Below are positions 8,608 to 19,549 of a stretch of 64,000 bases of DNA, one piece after another (the first letter of the stretch is position 1; each line of letters begins with the position of its first letter). The stretch is from Streptomyces sp. CA-278952 (lineage in GTDB: Bacteria; Actinomycetota; Actinomycetes; Streptomycetales; Streptomycetaceae), in the NCBI RefSeq assembly GCF_028747205.1, contig NZ_CP112880.1:5518001-5582000 (forward strand), read 5' to 3'. Below the pieces are notes generated by a model, which did not search any database, was not told where the DNA came from, and saw only the letters and a program-made list of their open reading frames with translations. Position numbers and translations under genes: made by a program.

Positions 8608-9225
8608 GTGACGAATCTGATGCCCTACGCCGCCGGAGAGCCGTCCCTCGGTGGAGGCCTCGGTGACCAGGTCTACAGCCGACTGCTCGGCGAGCGCATC
8701 ATCTTCCTCGGTCAGCAGGTCGACGATGACATCGCCAACAAGATCACCGCACAGCTCCTCCTCCTTGCCGCAGAGCCCGACAAGGACATCTACCTCTACA
8801 TCAACAGCCCCGGTGGCTCGGTGACGGCCGGCATGGCGGTCTACGACACCATGCAGTACATCCCGAACGACGTCGTCACCATCGGCATGGGCATGGCCGC
8901 CTCCATGGGCCAGTTCCTGCTCACCGGCGGCGCCGCGGGCAAGCGCTTCGCGCTCCCGAACACCGACATCCTCATGCACCAGGGTTCGGCCGGTATCGGC
9001 GGAACGGCCTCGGACATCAAGATCCAGGCCCAGTACCTGCTCCGCACCAAGACGCGCATGGCGGAGATCACCGCCCGTCACTCCGGCCAGACCGTCGAGA
9101 CGATCATCCGCGACGGCGACCGCGACCGCTGGTACACGGCGGAGGAGGCCAAGGACTACGGCCTCATCGACGAGATCATCACGGTCGCGTCGGGCATCCC
9201 GGGCGGCGGCGGCACCGGTGCCTGA
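8608..9225 (+). CDS. clpP1: ATP-dependent Clp protease proteolytic subunit ClpP1
   Basis: The 205-residue serine protease subunit shows the full triad by alignment with B. subtilis ClpP: Ser99 in GMAASMG, His124 in ILMHQ, and Asp173 in [15 protein letters not shown] (about residues 65-71) forms the oxyanion/handle strand. It forms half of a mixed ClpP1P2 tetradecamer that degrades substrates unfolded by ClpX or ClpC. GTG at 8608 starts the frame; the preceding GAGCAGG is a modest ribosome-binding site. clpP2 begins about 100 bases later and clpX follows, so the three are probably co-expressed. In Streptomyces ClpP1 influences differentiation and is under ClgR control; a matching operator lies upstream. 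Confidence 0.97.
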   Translation: MTNLMPYAAGEPSLGGGLGDQVYSRLLGERIIFLGQQVDDDIANKITAQLLLLAAEPDKDIYLYINSPGGSVTAGMAVYDTMQYIPNDVVTIGMGMAASMGQFLLTGGAAGKRFALPNTDILMHQGSAGIGGTASDIKIQAQYLLRTKTRMAEITARHSGQTVETIIRDGDRDRWYTAEEAKDYGLIDEIITVASGIPGGGGTGA

Positions 9226-9322
9226 TCCGGTTCCCACCGGACCGGCCGCACCACCTCCCGCACGCCTCTCGCACGCCGAGACCTCCAGCCCACAGAACGC
9301 CACCAGGATGGTGAAGACCCAC

Positions 9323-9991
9323 ATGAACAACTACACCGGCGCATCCGCGAACGGCCTCTACACCGGCCCGCAGGTGGACAACCGCTACGTCGTCCCGCGC
9401 TTCGTGGAGCGCACCTCGCAGGGCGTGCGCGAGTACGACCCGTACGCGAAGCTCTTCGAGGAGCGCGTGATCTTCCTGGGCGTCCAGATCGACGACGCCT
9501 CGGCCAACGACGTCATGGCGCAGCTGCTGTGCCTGGAGTCGATGGACCCCGACCGCGACATCTCGATCTACATCAACAGCCCCGGCGGCTCGTTCACCGC
9601 GCTCACCGCGATCTACGACACGATGCAGTTCGTGAAGCCGGACATCCAGACGGTCTGCATGGGCCAGGCGGCCTCCGCCGCCGCCGTCCTGCTCGCCGCG
9701 GGCACCCCGGGCAAGCGCATGGCGCTCCCGCACGCCCGGGTGCTCATCCACCAGCCGTCCTCGCAGACCGGCCGCGAGCAGCTCTCCGACCTGGAGATCG
9801 CGGCCAACGAGATCCTTCGCATGCGCACGCAGCTGGAGCAGATGCTGGCCCGGCACTCGACGACCCCGCTGGAGAAGATCAGCGAGGACATCGAGCGCGA
9901 CAAGATCCTCACGGCCGAGGACGCCCTGGCGTACGGTCTGGTCGACCAGATCGTTAGCACCCGCAAGACCACCGCGGGCGCATCGCTCTGA
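9323..9991 (+). CDS. clpP2: ATP-dependent Clp protease proteolytic subunit ClpP2
   Basis: This 222-residue paralogue of ClpP1 has Ser118 in GQAASAA, His143 in LIHQ and Asp193 in DIERDKI, plus INSPGGS. It has the longer N-terminal segment [18 protein letters not shown] that I recall from actinobacterial ClpP2. ATG at 9323 is preferred because GGTGAAG lies eight bases upstream and the product matches the expected family length. ATG at 9308 and a GTG inside the end of clpP1 at 9218 are in frame but would add atypical sequence. It assembles with ClpP1 and is fed by ClpX or ClpC1. It closely follows clpP1 with no terminator between. Confidence 0.96.
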   Translation: MNNYTGASANGLYTGPQVDNRYVVPRFVERTSQGVREYDPYAKLFEERVIFLGVQIDDASANDVMAQLLCLESMDPDRDISIYINSPGGSFTALTAIYDTMQFVKPDIQTVCMGQAASAAAVLLAAGTPGKRMALPHARVLIHQPSSQTGREQLSDLEIAANEILRMRTQLEQMLARHSTTPLEKISEDIERDKILTAEDALAYGLVDQIVSTRKTTAGASL

Positions 9992-10147
9992 CGTCGGTCT
10001 TTCCCCTTGGCGCATTCCGTTTGCACGGCCACGGCCGTGTGAACCGTGCCAAGGGGGGCCCGAACGGGGGCCCAGGCAAGGTACCGTCGGACAGAGGCAC
10101 CAGGAGTCGCTGAACCAGGCGTCTCCCAGGCGAAGGGGAAGCACCTC

Positions 10148-11443
<1,296 letters not shown>

Positions 11444-11464
11444 CCGCAGAAGACCTGGCCACGT

Positions 11465-11505
11465 CGAAGGGGCGCCCACCGGATGAACCGGCGGGCGCCC
11501 CTTCG
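11465..11505. terminator. Bidirectional terminator between clpX and the converging gene
   Basis: CGAAGGGGCGCCC (11465-11477) pairs with GGGCGCCCCTTCG (11493-11505). It lies between two convergent genes and can serve both. Confidence 0.9.
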
Positions 11506-11527
11506 GTGTTGAGTGGTCGGATCAGAT

Positions 11528-12556
11528 TCAGACCTTGGTGCGGGAGGTGTCGTAGAGCTTGGCGGCGAGCGCGGCCATGTCCTCCAGCGGCACGGACTTC
11601 TCCGTCAGCGCCGAGGCGACATCGACACCGGCCACGATGCCGACCGTGCTGTAGTCGGCCCAGATGCAGACCGGCATGGCGAACTCCTTCGGCCCCTTCG
11701 TGGCGGCGGAGCTGCCCTGGCTGGTGTCCACCTTGAGTTCCTGGCACTTCATCAGCGCACCGTCGAAGCCGTCCGGCTTGAACTCCTTGGGGCTGCCCAC
11801 CCAGGAGGCCTTGTTGCCGCCGCTGGTAGTGCCGCCGGCGCCGGCGTCCTTCGTCATGTTCTTCTCGGCCTTGGCGAACGCGCCGTCGAGCGTCTTCGCC
11901 GGGTCCGAGATCTCGCCCCAGACGCCCTCGAAGATGAGCACCTTCTGCGCCAGCGGGTTGTCCTTGTTGCCGCTCTGGTACTGGGCCCCCGCCTTATTGG
12001 CGTCCTTGACGCCCATGGCCTCGGCCTCGGCCTTGTCCTGACCGGTGGCCGGGCCGGATGCCGCGGGCTTGGAGGGATTCTTCGTGTAATCCTCCACGGA
12101 CGCCGGGGGCGTCAACTTGTACCCCTTCGTGGAGTCCGCCACGTCACCGCTGCCGCCGCCCGAGGTCAGGAAGTACACCCCGCCCGCGATGACCGCCAGG
12201 GCCACCACGGCCACGCCCACGATCAGGCCGGTCTTCTTCTTCGGCTGCTGCGGCTGCTGCCCGTCGTACCCCGGCTGCCCGCCGTACGGAGGCGCCGGCG
12301 GCTGCTGGCCGTAAGGGCCCGGCTGCTGGGCCTGCGGGTAGCCGTAACCCTGCTGCGGCTGCTGCGGCTGCCCGTACGGGTTCGGCTGCTGCGGGGGGAC
12401 GCCCTGAGGGGCCTGCTGCGGGTAGCCGTAGCCGGGCTGGCCCTGCGGGGGGCCCTGGGGCGGCGGGGCCCCGTAGGGGCCCGGCTGCTGTCCGTACGGC
12501 CCGGGCTGGCCCTGCGGCGGCTGCCCACCGTACGGGCCCGGCTGGTTGTAGCTCAT
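11528..12556 (-). CDS. PQG-rich membrane-anchored protein of unknown function
   Basis: This 342-residue protein starts with about 105 residues of low-complexity Pro/Gln/Gly/Tyr repeats (PYGQQP-like units), then a KKK stop-transfer-like motif, one transmembrane helix (about residues 108-129) and an extracytoplasmic domain of about 210 residues. The outer domain has two widely spaced cysteines (KCQEL and VCIWAD) that may pair. This layout, a disordered cytoplasmic N-terminus with a single helix and external domain, is frequent in Streptomyces. I recall a hypothetical gene at the same place in S. coelicolor, but no function. ATG at 12556 is chosen over an upstream in-frame start because GAGGGG precedes it and the PQG region then begins at once. 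Confidence 0.8.
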   Translation of the reverse strand: MSYNQPGPYGGQPPQGQPGPYGQQPGPYGAPPPQGPPQGQPGYGYPQQAPQGVPPQQPNPYGQPQQPQQGYGYPQAQQPGPYGQQPPAPPYGGQPGYDGQQPQQPKKKTGLIVGVAVVALAVIAGGVYFLTSGGGSGDVADSTKGYKLTPPASVEDYTKNPSKPAASGPATGQDKAEAEAMGVKDANKAGAQYQSGNKDNPLAQKVLIFEGVWGEISDPAKTLDGAFAKAEKNMTKDAGAGGTTSGGNKASWVGSPKEFKPDGFDGALMKCQELKVDTSQGSSAATKGPKEFAMPVCIWADYSTVGIVAGVDVASALTEKSVPLEDMAALAAKLYDTSRTKV

Positions 12557-12694
12557 TGCGGTGTCCCCTCGTGAATTCCTTATGCGTTGCGAACATCCTG
12601 ACGGAAGCCGTCCTGACATGGGGGATCGGGTCGGACACCGTTACTGAACCAATCCGTTTCAGTGCAGACCTGTGACGGCCCTAAACTGTCTCCC

Positions 12695-15316
12695 GTGACC
12701 GAGAACACTCAGCAGCCAAGCGCCAGCAACCCCGAACTGCCGACCCAGTACGCGCCGGCCGATGTAGAGGGGAAGTTGTACGAGCGCTGGGTGGAGCGCG
12801 GGTACTTCGAAGCCGACGAGCACAGCGACAAGCCGCCGTACAGCATCGTCATCCCGCCGCCGAACGTCACCGGATCCCTCCACCTGGGCCACGCCTTCGA
12901 GCACACCCTGATCGACGCCCTCGTCCGCCGGAAGCGGATGCAGGGCTACGAGGCGCTGTACCAGCCGGGCATGGACCACGCCGGCATCGCCACCCAGAAC
13001 GTCGTCGAGCGCGAGCTCGGCAAGGAGGGCAAGTCCCGTCACGACCTGGGCCGTGAGGCCTTCGTCGAGCGCGTCTGGCAGTGGAAGAACGAGTCCGGCG
13101 GCCAGATCTCCGGCCAGATGCGCCGTCTCGGCGAGGGCGTCGCCTGGTCCCGTGAGCGCTTCACCATGGACGAGGGCCTGTCCAAGGCCGTCCAGACCGT
13201 CTTCAAGCAGATGTACGACGACGGGCTCATCTACCGCGCCGAGCGCATCATCAACTGGTGCCCCCGCTGTCTCACCGCGATCTCCGACATCGAGGTCGAG
13301 TACCAGGAGGACGACGGCGAGCTCGTCTCCATGACGTACGGGGACGGGGACGAGACCATCGTCGTCGCCACCACCCGCGCCGAGACGATGCTCGGTGACA
13401 CCGCCGTCGCCGTCCACCCCGACGACGAGCGCTACCAGCACCTGGTCGGCAAGCAGATCAGCCTGCCGCTGACCGACCGGACCATCCCCGTCGTCGCCGA
13501 CCACCACGTCGACCCGGAGTTCGGCACCGGCGCGGTCAAGGTGACGCCCGCCCACGACCCGAACGACTTCGAGATCGGCAAGCGCCACGACCTGCCGTTC
13601 CTCACGGTCCTGGACGAGCGCGCCGTCATCACGGTCCCCGGCCCCTTCCAGGGCCTGGACCGGCTGGAGGCCCGCTCCGCCATCGTTGCCGCCCTGCGCG
13701 CCGAGGGCCGGATCGTCGCCGAGAAGCGGCCCTACGTCCACTCCGTCGGGCACTGCTCGCGCTGCAAGACCACCATCGAGCCGCGCCTCTCCCTCCAGTG
13801 GTGGGTCAAGGTCGCCCCGCTCGCCAAGGCCGCGGGCGACGCGGTCCGCGACGGCAGCGTCAAGATCCACCCGCAGGAGATGGAGAAGCGCTACTTCGAC
13901 TGGGTCGACAACCTCCACGACTGGACGATCTCGCGCCAGCTCTGGTGGGGCCACCGCATCCCCGTCTGGTACGGCCCGAACGGCGAGGTCGTCTGCGTCG
14001 GACCCGACGAGGCGGCGCCCACCGGCGAGGGCTGGACCCAGGACAGCGATGTCCTGGACACCTGGTTCTCCTCCGGCCTGTGGCCGTTCTCCACCCTCGG
14101 CTGGCCCGAACGGACCGACAGCCTCGCGAAGTTCTATCCGAACTCCGTCCTGGTCACCGGCTACGACATCCTCTTCTTCTGGGTCGCCCGGATGATGATG
14201 TTCGGCCTGTACGTCAACGACGGCGTCCCGCCGTTCTCCACCATCGTCCTGCACGGCATGGTCCGCGACGAGCACGGCAAGAAGATGTCGAAGTCCTTCG
14301 GCAACGTGGTCAACCCGCTGGACTGGATGGACAAGTACGGCTCCGACGCCCTGCGCTTCACCCTCGCGCGCGGCGCCAACCCCGGCACCGACGTGCCCAT
14401 CGGCGAGGAGTGGGTCCAGGGCTCGGCGAAGTTCTCCAACAAGATCTGGAACGCCACCCGCTTCGCCCTGATGAACGGCGCCACGATCGAGGGCGACCTG
14501 CCCCCGGTCGAGGAGATGTCCGTCACCGACCGCTGGATCCTGTCCCGTCTGAACAAGACGGTCGCCGACGTCGACGCGTTCTACGACGACTTCCAGTTCG
14601 CCAAGATCAGCGAGTCGCTGCGCCACTTCGCGTGGGACGAGGTCTTCGACTGGTACGTCGAGCTGTCCAAGACCACGTTCTTCGCGGGCGGCCGCCCGGC
14701 CGAGGTCTCGGGCCGGGTCCTCGGCGAGGTCCTGGACGTGATGCTGCGGCTGCTGCACCCGATCGTCCCGTTCGTCACGGAGGCGCTGTGGACCGCGCTC
14801 ACCGGGCGCGAGTCGATCGTCATCGCCGAGTGGCCGGGTGACTCCGGCTTCCGCGACGACGCGGCCGAGAAGGAGATCGAGCTGGTCCAGCAGGTCGTCA
14901 CCGAGGTCCGCCGCTTCCGCAACGACCAGGGCCTCCAGCCGGGCCAGAAGGTCCCGGCCGAGCTGACCCTGACCGGCACGGAGCTCGCCCCGCACGAGGC
15001 GGCCATCCGCCAGCTCCTGCGGCTCCAGCCCGCCGGGGACGGCTTCCAGGCCACCGCGTCGCTCCCGGTCGCCGGGGCCACCGTCGCCCTGGACCTGTCC
15101 GGGACCATCGACGTGCCGGCCGAGCGCAAGCGCCTCACGAAGGACCTGGAGGCCGCGCGCAAGGAGAAGGCGCAGGCGGAGGGCAAGCTCGGCAACGAGG
15201 CCTTCCTGGCCAAGGCCCCGGACAACGTGGTCGACAAGATCCGCGGCCGGCTCTCCAAGGCCGAGACCGACATCGAGCGGATCGGCGCCCAGCTGGCGGC
15301 CCTCCCGCAGAGCTGA
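12695..15316 (+). CDS. valS: Valyl-tRNA synthetase
   Basis: The 873-residue class I synthetase shows [13 protein letters not shown], which contains the HIGH-type motif (HLGH), and the KMSKS loop in [11 protein letters not shown]. The CP1 editing domain lies between them, with [14 protein letters not shown] and THPAHDPND-like elements. The C-terminal coiled-coil arm, rich in Lys/Glu/Ala, is typical of ValRS. GTG at 12695 is used because translation then begins with the Glu/Thr-rich leader that I recall from Streptomyces homologues. No Shine-Dalgarno is visible, and TAAACT ends eight bases before the start, so the message may be leaderless. It charges tRNA-Val. It diverges from the PQG-rich membrane protein gene. 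Confidence 0.97.
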   Translation: MTENTQQPSASNPELPTQYAPADVEGKLYERWVERGYFEADEHSDKPPYSIVIPPPNVTGSLHLGHAFEHTLIDALVRRKRMQGYEALYQPGMDHAGIATQNVVERELGKEGKSRHDLGREAFVERVWQWKNESGGQISGQMRRLGEGVAWSRERFTMDEGLSKAVQTVFKQMYDDGLIYRAERIINWCPRCLTAISDIEVEYQEDDGELVSMTYGDGDETIVVATTRAETMLGDTAVAVHPDDERYQHLVGKQISLPLTDRTIPVVADHHVDPEFGTGAVKVTPAHDPNDFEIGKRHDLPFLTVLDERAVITVPGPFQGLDRLEARSAIVAALRAEGRIVAEKRPYVHSVGHCSRCKTTIEPRLSLQWWVKVAPLAKAAGDAVRDGSVKIHPQEMEKRYFDWVDNLHDWTISRQLWWGHRIPVWYGPNGEVVCVGPDEAAPTGEGWTQDSDVLDTWFSSGLWPFSTLGWPERTDSLAKFYPNSVLVTGYDILFFWVARMMMFGLYVNDGVPPFSTIVLHGMVRDEHGKKMSKSFGNVVNPLDWMDKYGSDALRFTLARGANPGTDVPIGEEWVQGSAKFSNKIWNATRFALMNGATIEGDLPPVEEMSVTDRWILSRLNKTVADVDAFYDDFQFAKISESLRHFAWDEVFDWYVELSKTTFFAGGRPAEVSGRVLGEVLDVMLRLLHPIVPFVTEALWTALTGRESIVIAEWPGDSGFRDDAAEKEIELVQQVVTEVRRFRNDQGLQPGQKVPAELTLTGTELAPHEAAIRQLLRLQPAGDGFQATASLPVAGATVALDLSGTIDVPAERKRLTKDLEAARKEKAQAEGKLGNEAFLAKAPDNVVDKIRGRLSKAETDIERIGAQLAALPQS

Positions 15317-15328
15317 TGTCCTGAAGCC

Positions 15329-15372
15329 GAAGCCCCCGCCCACCCCGACCGACCGGGGCGCGGGGGCTTCGC
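15329..15372 (+). terminator. Terminator after valS
   Basis: CGAAGCCCCCGC (15329-15340) pairs with GCGGGGGCTTCG (15361-15372), with an inner CCCCG/CGGGG helix in the loop. It begins 13 bases after the valS stop. Confidence 0.85.
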
Positions 15373-15440
15373 CGTACGCCCTCCGGGCCCCGCCCGTCCC
15401 CGCTCCGCCGGGCGCTGCGCGCGATGTCGGCGCCCATCCG

Positions 15441-15446
15441 TAGACT
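15441..15446 (+). promoter_or_regulatory. Likely -10 box of a leaderless folC promoter
   Basis: TAGACT is a good Streptomyces -10 hexamer and lies six bases before the folC GTG, which is the distance expected if transcription begins at the initiation codon. No Shine-Dalgarno sequence is present. No convincing -35 hexamer is seen. Confidence 0.55.
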
Positions 15447-15452
15447 GGGCGC

Positions 15453-16985
15453 GTGAGTAAGCCCCGCCCTTCAGACCGGCACGACGCGCCCGATCCCGAC
15501 GACACCTTCGAGGAGATCGTCGACGAGGCGACCCAGCGCGACCCCGACCTGGCGGTGATCGAGGCCGGGAGCCGCACCCTGCGCGCCCACTCGGGCCAGC
15601 CCCAGGGCGAAGCGGTCCCGGCCCGCCCGGTCGACCCCGAGACCGACAAGGCGCTGCGCGCGGTGGAGCAGGAGCTCGCCGGACGCTGGGGCGAGACCAA
15701 GCTGGAGCCGTCCGTCACGCGCATCGCCGCGCTGATGGACGTCCTCGGCGAGCCGCAGCGCGCCTATCCCTCCATCCACATCACCGGCACCAACGGCAAG
15801 ACCAGCACGGCCCGCATGATCGAGGCCCTGCTCAACGCCTTCGAGCTGCGCACCGGCCGCTACACCTCCCCGCACGTCCAGTCGATCACCGAGCGGATCA
15901 GCCTCGACGGGTCCCCGATCACACCCGAGCGCTTCATCGAGACGTACGAGGACGTCAAGCCGTACGTCGAGATGGTCGACGCCCAGCAGCCCTACCGGCT
16001 CTCCTTCTTCGAGGTCCTCACCGGCATGGCGTACGCGGCCTTCGCCGACGCGCCCGTCGACGTGGCGGTCGTCGAGGTCGGCATGGGCGGCACCTGGGAC
16101 GCGACGAACGTCATCGACTCCACGGTCGCCGTTGTCACCCCCATCTCGCTGGACCACACCGACCGGCTCGGCACCACGCCGGCCGAGATCGCCGGCGAGA
16201 AGTCCGGGGTCATCAAGCAGGGCGCCACGGTCATCCTGGCGCAGCAGCCGGTGGACGCCGCGCAGGTGATGCTCAAGAAGGCCGTCGAGGTCGACGCCAC
16301 CGTGGCCCGCGAGGGCATGGAGTTCGGCGTCGTCTCCCGCGAGATCGCGGTCGGCGGGCAGCTGCTGACGCTGCGCGGGCTGGGCGGTGCGGCCACCGAG
16401 TACACGGACATCTTCCTTCCGCTGTACGGGGCCCACCAGGCGCACAACGCGGCGGTCGCGCTCGCCGCCGTCGAGGCGTTCTTCGGTATCGGCGCCGAGC
16501 AGGCCCGCTCCCTCGACATCGACGCGATCCGCAAGGCGTTCGCCTCGGTGCTCTCGCCCGGCCGCCTGGAGGTCGTGCGCTCCAGCCCGACCGTCGTGCT
16601 GGACGCCGCGCACAACCCGGCGGGGGCCAAGGCGGCGGCGGACGGCGTCTCCGAGGCGTTCAGCTTCTCCCGGCTGATCGGCGTGGTCGGCACGAGCGGT
16701 GACAAGGACGCCCGCGGGCTCCTGGAGGCCTTCGAGCCGATCTTCGCCGAGATCGTCGTCACGCAGAACTCCACCGCCCGCGCGATGGACGCGGACGAAC
16801 TGGCCGCGATCGCCGTCGAGGTCTTCGGCGACGACCGGGTCCAGGTCGAGCCGCGGCTCGACGACGCGCTGGAGGCGGCGATCACGCTGGCCGAGGAAGA
16901 GGACGAGTACGCGGGCGCCGGGGTGCTGGTGACCGGATCCGTGATCACGGTCGGCGAAGCCCGGCTGCTGCTGGGAAGGGGCTGA
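15453..16985 (+). CDS. folC: Bifunctional folylpolyglutamate synthase/dihydrofolate synthase
   Basis: The 510-residue product is a Mur-ligase-fold enzyme. The P-loop ITGTNGKTSTARMIEA (about residues 110-125) binds ATP. YTSPHVQSITERI (about 138-150) is the folate-binding region. The central segment has VVEVGMGGTWDATNV, and the C-terminal domain has VVLDAAHNPAGAKA. It adds glutamate to dihydropteroate and polyglutamylates folates. It has an N-terminal extension of about 75 acidic residues beyond the E. coli enzyme, common in actinobacteria. GTG at 15453 is supported by the -10-like hexamer directly upstream, suggesting a leaderless transcript. The DUF4233 gene starts eight bases after its stop and is probably co-transcribed. 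Confidence 0.95.
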   Translation: MSKPRPSDRHDAPDPDDTFEEIVDEATQRDPDLAVIEAGSRTLRAHSGQPQGEAVPARPVDPETDKALRAVEQELAGRWGETKLEPSVTRIAALMDVLGEPQRAYPSIHITGTNGKTSTARMIEALLNAFELRTGRYTSPHVQSITERISLDGSPITPERFIETYEDVKPYVEMVDAQQPYRLSFFEVLTGMAYAAFADAPVDVAVVEVGMGGTWDATNVIDSTVAVVTPISLDHTDRLGTTPAEIAGEKSGVIKQGATVILAQQPVDAAQVMLKKAVEVDATVAREGMEFGVVSREIAVGGQLLTLRGLGGAATEYTDIFLPLYGAHQAHNAAVALAAVEAFFGIGAEQARSLDIDAIRKAFASVLSPGRLEVVRSSPTVVLDAAHNPAGAKAAADGVSEAFSFSRLIGVVGTSGDKDARGLLEAFEPIFAEIVVTQNSTARAMDADELAAIAVEVFGDDRVQVEPRLDDALEAAITLAEEEDEYAGAGVLVTGSVITVGEARLLLGRG

Positions 16986-16993
16986 GAAGAAGG

Positions 16994-17347
16994 ATGCGGA
17001 CGCTCTGCGCCTCGACGCTGATCGGTGAGTTCTTCGTGATCGGCTTCGCCGGTCTCGTCGCGATGAAGCTGGACGACACCTCCATGGCCGTGGTCTGGAC
17101 GGTGTGCGGCATCGGCATGGTCCTCTCCGTGCTGCTGTGCGGGATGATCACCCGGCCCGGCGGTGTCCAGCTGGGCTGGGCGCTCCAGGTCGCCCTGGTC
17201 CTGAGCGGGTTCGTGGTCCCGACGATGTTCATCCTGGGCCTGGCCTTCGGCGGTCTGTGGTGGGCCTCGATCCACTACGGGCGCAAGATCGACGAGGCCA
17301 AGGCCGACTGGGCCGCCCGGCAGGAAGCCGAAGAGGCCACGGCCTGA
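16994..17347 (+). CDS. DUF4233-type small membrane protein
   Basis: The 117-residue product has about four transmembrane helices followed by a short charged cytoplasmic tail rich in Ala/Glu. A basic N-terminus (MRTLCASTLIGEFFVIGFAGLVAMKL) leads into the first helix. I recall DUF4233 proteins directly downstream of folC in many actinobacteria, and that matches this position, eight bases after folC with AAGAAGG as ribosome-binding site. No function is established for the family. The gene ends just before the octamer repeat array. Confidence 0.85.
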   Translation: MRTLCASTLIGEFFVIGFAGLVAMKLDDTSMAVVWTVCGIGMVLSVLLCGMITRPGGVQLGWALQVALVLSGFVVPTMFILGLAFGGLWWASIHYGRKIDEAKADWAARQEAEEATA

Positions 17348-17385
17348 GGCCTTGAGGCGCGAGGCCCCAGGCCGGGCCTCCTCAT

Positions 17386-17472
17386 CCGGATCTCCGGATC
17401 TCCGGATCTCCGGATCTCCGGATCTCCGGATCTCCGGATCTCCGGATCTCCGGATCTCCGGATCTCCGGATC
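17386..17472. repeat. Tandem array of an 8-bp repeat (CCGGATCT, about 10.9 copies)
   Basis: Ten exact copies of CCGGATCT run from 17386 to 17465, followed by seven bases of an eleventh copy. Each junction creates the palindromes ATCCGGAT and AGATCCGGATCT, so the array can pair with itself in many registers. It lies between the DUF4233 gene and ndk, about 40 bases after the former's stop. It shows no spacers, so it is not a CRISPR array. Confidence 0.95.
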
Positions 17473-17629
17473 GTGCCGGGCCCACCGACACGCGCGGCCG
17501 GCCCCTTCGGGCCCCGAGAATCCGGGGCCCGAAGGTGACCCTGGGTGAACCCGGGCGCAGACCCGCCCCCGAACCCCTGTAATCTCGCCCTCACCGCACC
17601 CGTATGCCTGGCCTTGCAAGGAGCCGTAC

Positions 17630-18043
17630 ATGACTCAGCGCACTCTCGTCCTGCTCAAGCCCGACGCGGTCCGCCGTGGCCTGATCGGCGAGATCGTCGG
17701 CCGCATCGAGCGCAAGGCGGACTGGCGGATCACCGCGCTGGAGCTGCGCACCCTGGACCACGAGACGCTGGAGCAGCACTACGGCGAGCACAAGGGCCGC
17801 CCGTTCTACGAGCCGCTCATGGAGTTCATGCGGTCCGGCCCCGTCGTCGCCCTGGTGGCCGAAGGTGAGCGGGTCATCGAGGGTGTCCGCACCCTGGCCG
17901 GCCCCACCGACCCGATCGCCGCCGCGCCCGGGTCCATCCGTGGTGACTTCGGCACGATCACCCGCGAGAACCTCATCCACGCCTCGGACTCCGAGGAGTC
18001 CGCGGAGCGAGAACTGAAGCTTTTCTTTCCGGGACTTTCCTGA
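17630..18043 (+). CDS. ndk: Nucleoside diphosphate kinase
   Basis: This is a canonical 137-residue enzyme. It starts TQRTLVLLKPDAVRRG, carrying the conserved Lys and Asp of the nucleotide site, and the catalytic histidine lies in the segment GTITRENLIHASDS. It transfers the gamma phosphate between nucleoside triphosphates and diphosphates through a phosphohistidine. AAGGAG seven to twelve bases upstream supports ATG at 17630. It is monocistronic, followed by a strong terminator, and sits between folC and mreB as in S. coelicolor. The octamer repeat array lies about 150 bases upstream and could affect its transcription. Confidence 0.97.
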   Translation: MTQRTLVLLKPDAVRRGLIGEIVGRIERKADWRITALELRTLDHETLEQHYGEHKGRPFYEPLMEFMRSGPVVALVAEGERVIEGVRTLAGPTDPIAAAPGSIRGDFGTITRENLIHASDSEESAERELKLFFPGLS

Positions 18044-18072
18044 CCCGATCGGCCAAACAGCGCTGTATGCCT

Positions 18073-18100
18073 GGGGCGACCGAAGTAATTCGGTCGCCCC
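18073..18100 (+). terminator. Terminator after ndk
   Basis: GGGGCGACCGAA (18073-18084) pairs with TTCGGTCGCCCC (18089-18100) around a four-base loop, 29 bases after the ndk stop. Confidence 0.9.
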
Positions 18101-18331
18101 TCGGCATAGGGTTTGGGATCGCGGGAACGCATCCCTCCGACGTAACGTCACCATGGGTAGAACGGGCACCCGTTCCGCTCACGATGGCGAAGGACCCTCG
18201 CGCTGTGTCCGTGCATACGGCACTACGATGGAAGCTTCCACGCCCGCAGCGCCAACCTCGCCTACCAGAACCAGCCATCTTCGCTACCTGGGAAGGCCCG
18301 ACGCATCCTCATGGGGAACAAGGGGAACTCA

Positions 18332-19351
18332 ATGTCGTTCATCGGCCGTGACATGGCTATCGACCTCGGGACTGCCAACACGCTGGTGTACGTCAGGGGG
18401 CGCGGCATCGTTCTGAACGAGCCGTCCGTCGTGGCCATCAACACCAACACCGGCGGAATTCTGGCGGTCGGCTCCGAGGCCAAGAAGATGATCGGGCGCA
18501 CACCGGGCAACATCGTTGCCGTGCGGCCTCTGAAGGACGGCGTGATCGCCGACTTCGAGATCACCGAGCGGATGCTCCGCTACTTCATCCTCAAGATCCA
18601 CAAGCGTCGCTACCTGGCCCGCCCCCGTGTCGTCGTCTGTGTGCCCTCCGGTATCACCGGGGTCGAGCGCCGCGCCGTCATCGAGGCGTCCACGCAGGCC
18701 GGCGCGCGCCAGGTGCACATCATCGAGGAGCCCATGGCCGCCGCCATCGGCTCCGGCCTGCCGGTCCACGAGGCCACCGGGAACATGGTCGTCGACATCG
18801 GCGGCGGCACCACCGAGGTCGCCGTGATCTCGCTCGGCGGCATCGTCACCGCGCAGTCGATCCGGACCGCCGGTGACGAGCTGGACAACGCGATCATCCA
18901 GCACATCAAGAAGGAGTACTCGCTCCTCCTCGGTGAGAGGTCCGCGGAACAGATCAAGATCACCATCGGTTCGGCGTTCGACCTGGAGAAGGACGAGCAC
19001 ACCGAGATCCGCGGCCGCGACCTGGTGTCCGGGCTGCCCAAGACGGTCGTCATCTCGGCCGCCGAGGTCCGCAAGGCCATCGAGGAACCGGTCAACGCGA
19101 TCGTCGACGCCGTGAAGACGACGCTCGACAAGTGCCCGCCCGAGCTGTCCGGCGACATCATGGACCGCGGCATCGTCCTCACCGGCGGCGGCGCGCTGCT
19201 GCGCGGACTGGACGAGCGGCTGCGCCACGAGACGGGCATGCCGATCCACATCGCCGAGGACCCGCTGGACTCGGTGGCGCTCGGCTCCGGCAAGTGCGTC
19301 GAGGAGTTCGAGGCGCTCCAGCAGGTGCTGGACGCCCAGCCCCGCCGCTAG
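18332..19351 (+). CDS. mreB: Rod-shape determining protein MreB (actin homologue)
   Basis: The 339-residue product is a bacterial actin. It shows phosphate-1 motif [11 protein letters not shown] (about residues 11-21), phosphate-2 motif [13 protein letters not shown] (about 153-165) and an adenosine motif in [14 protein letters not shown] (about 280-293). Unlike rods, Streptomyces uses MreB mainly for aerial hyphae and spore wall thickening. ATG at 18332 is favoured because AAGGGGA lies just upstream; ATG at 18311 would add seven residues and has no clear ribosome-binding site. A perfect hairpin follows, so the downstream mreC-rodA genes are probably expressed by read-through or from their own promoter. 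Confidence 0.97.
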   Translation: MSFIGRDMAIDLGTANTLVYVRGRGIVLNEPSVVAINTNTGGILAVGSEAKKMIGRTPGNIVAVRPLKDGVIADFEITERMLRYFILKIHKRRYLARPRVVVCVPSGITGVERRAVIEASTQAGARQVHIIEEPMAAAIGSGLPVHEATGNMVVDIGGGTTEVAVISLGGIVTAQSIRTAGDELDNAIIQHIKKEYSLLLGERSAEQIKITIGSAFDLEKDEHTEIRGRDLVSGLPKTVVISAAEVRKAIEEPVNAIVDAVKTTLDKCPPELSGDIMDRGIVLTGGGALLRGLDERLRHETGMPIHIAEDPLDSVALGSGKCVEEFEALQQVLDAQPRR

Positions 19352-19360
19352 CGCCCCACT

Positions 19361-19392
19361 TCGGGTGGTGTCCCCGCGGGGACACCACCCGA
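19361..19392 (+). terminator. Perfect hairpin between mreB and mreC
   Basis: TCGGGTGGTGTCCCCG (19361-19376) pairs base for base with CGGGGACACCACCCGA (19377-19392), a 32-bp palindrome nine bases after mreB. It should reduce read-through into mreC and lets mreB be expressed more strongly than the rest of the cluster. Confidence 0.85.
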
Positions 19393-19549
19393 TCCGGCGA
19401 GCGGACGCTGACGCTCCGCCCGCCGGATCGTTGATATGAATCGTTGCTGTACCTGTTCCGACGCGGAGACACATCGACGCGGCGGACGCGCGTACAGCGA
19501 CGTACACACAGGCACGAACATTCCGACGAGGAAGGCACGGCCGCCGCAC

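Noticed and set aside
9218..9322. ClpP2 starting at GTG 9218 inside the end of clpP1.
   Set aside because: The extra 35 residues are Pro/Ala-rich and unlike ClpP2; a better ribosome-binding site precedes ATG 9323.
12557..12694. A T-box riboswitch upstream of valS.
   Set aside because: The region before valS is short, has no antiterminator bulge sequence or specifier-loop architecture, and the transcript looks leaderless.
12659..15724. A long minus-strand open frame opposite valS.
   Set aside because: Same cause: GC-skewed codons of valS leave the antisense frame open. The plus-strand frame has all valyl-tRNA synthetase motifs.
17386..17472. The octamer array as a CRISPR array.
   Set aside because: Units are 8 bases with no spacers and no cas genes occur in the window. 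It is a simple tandem repeat.
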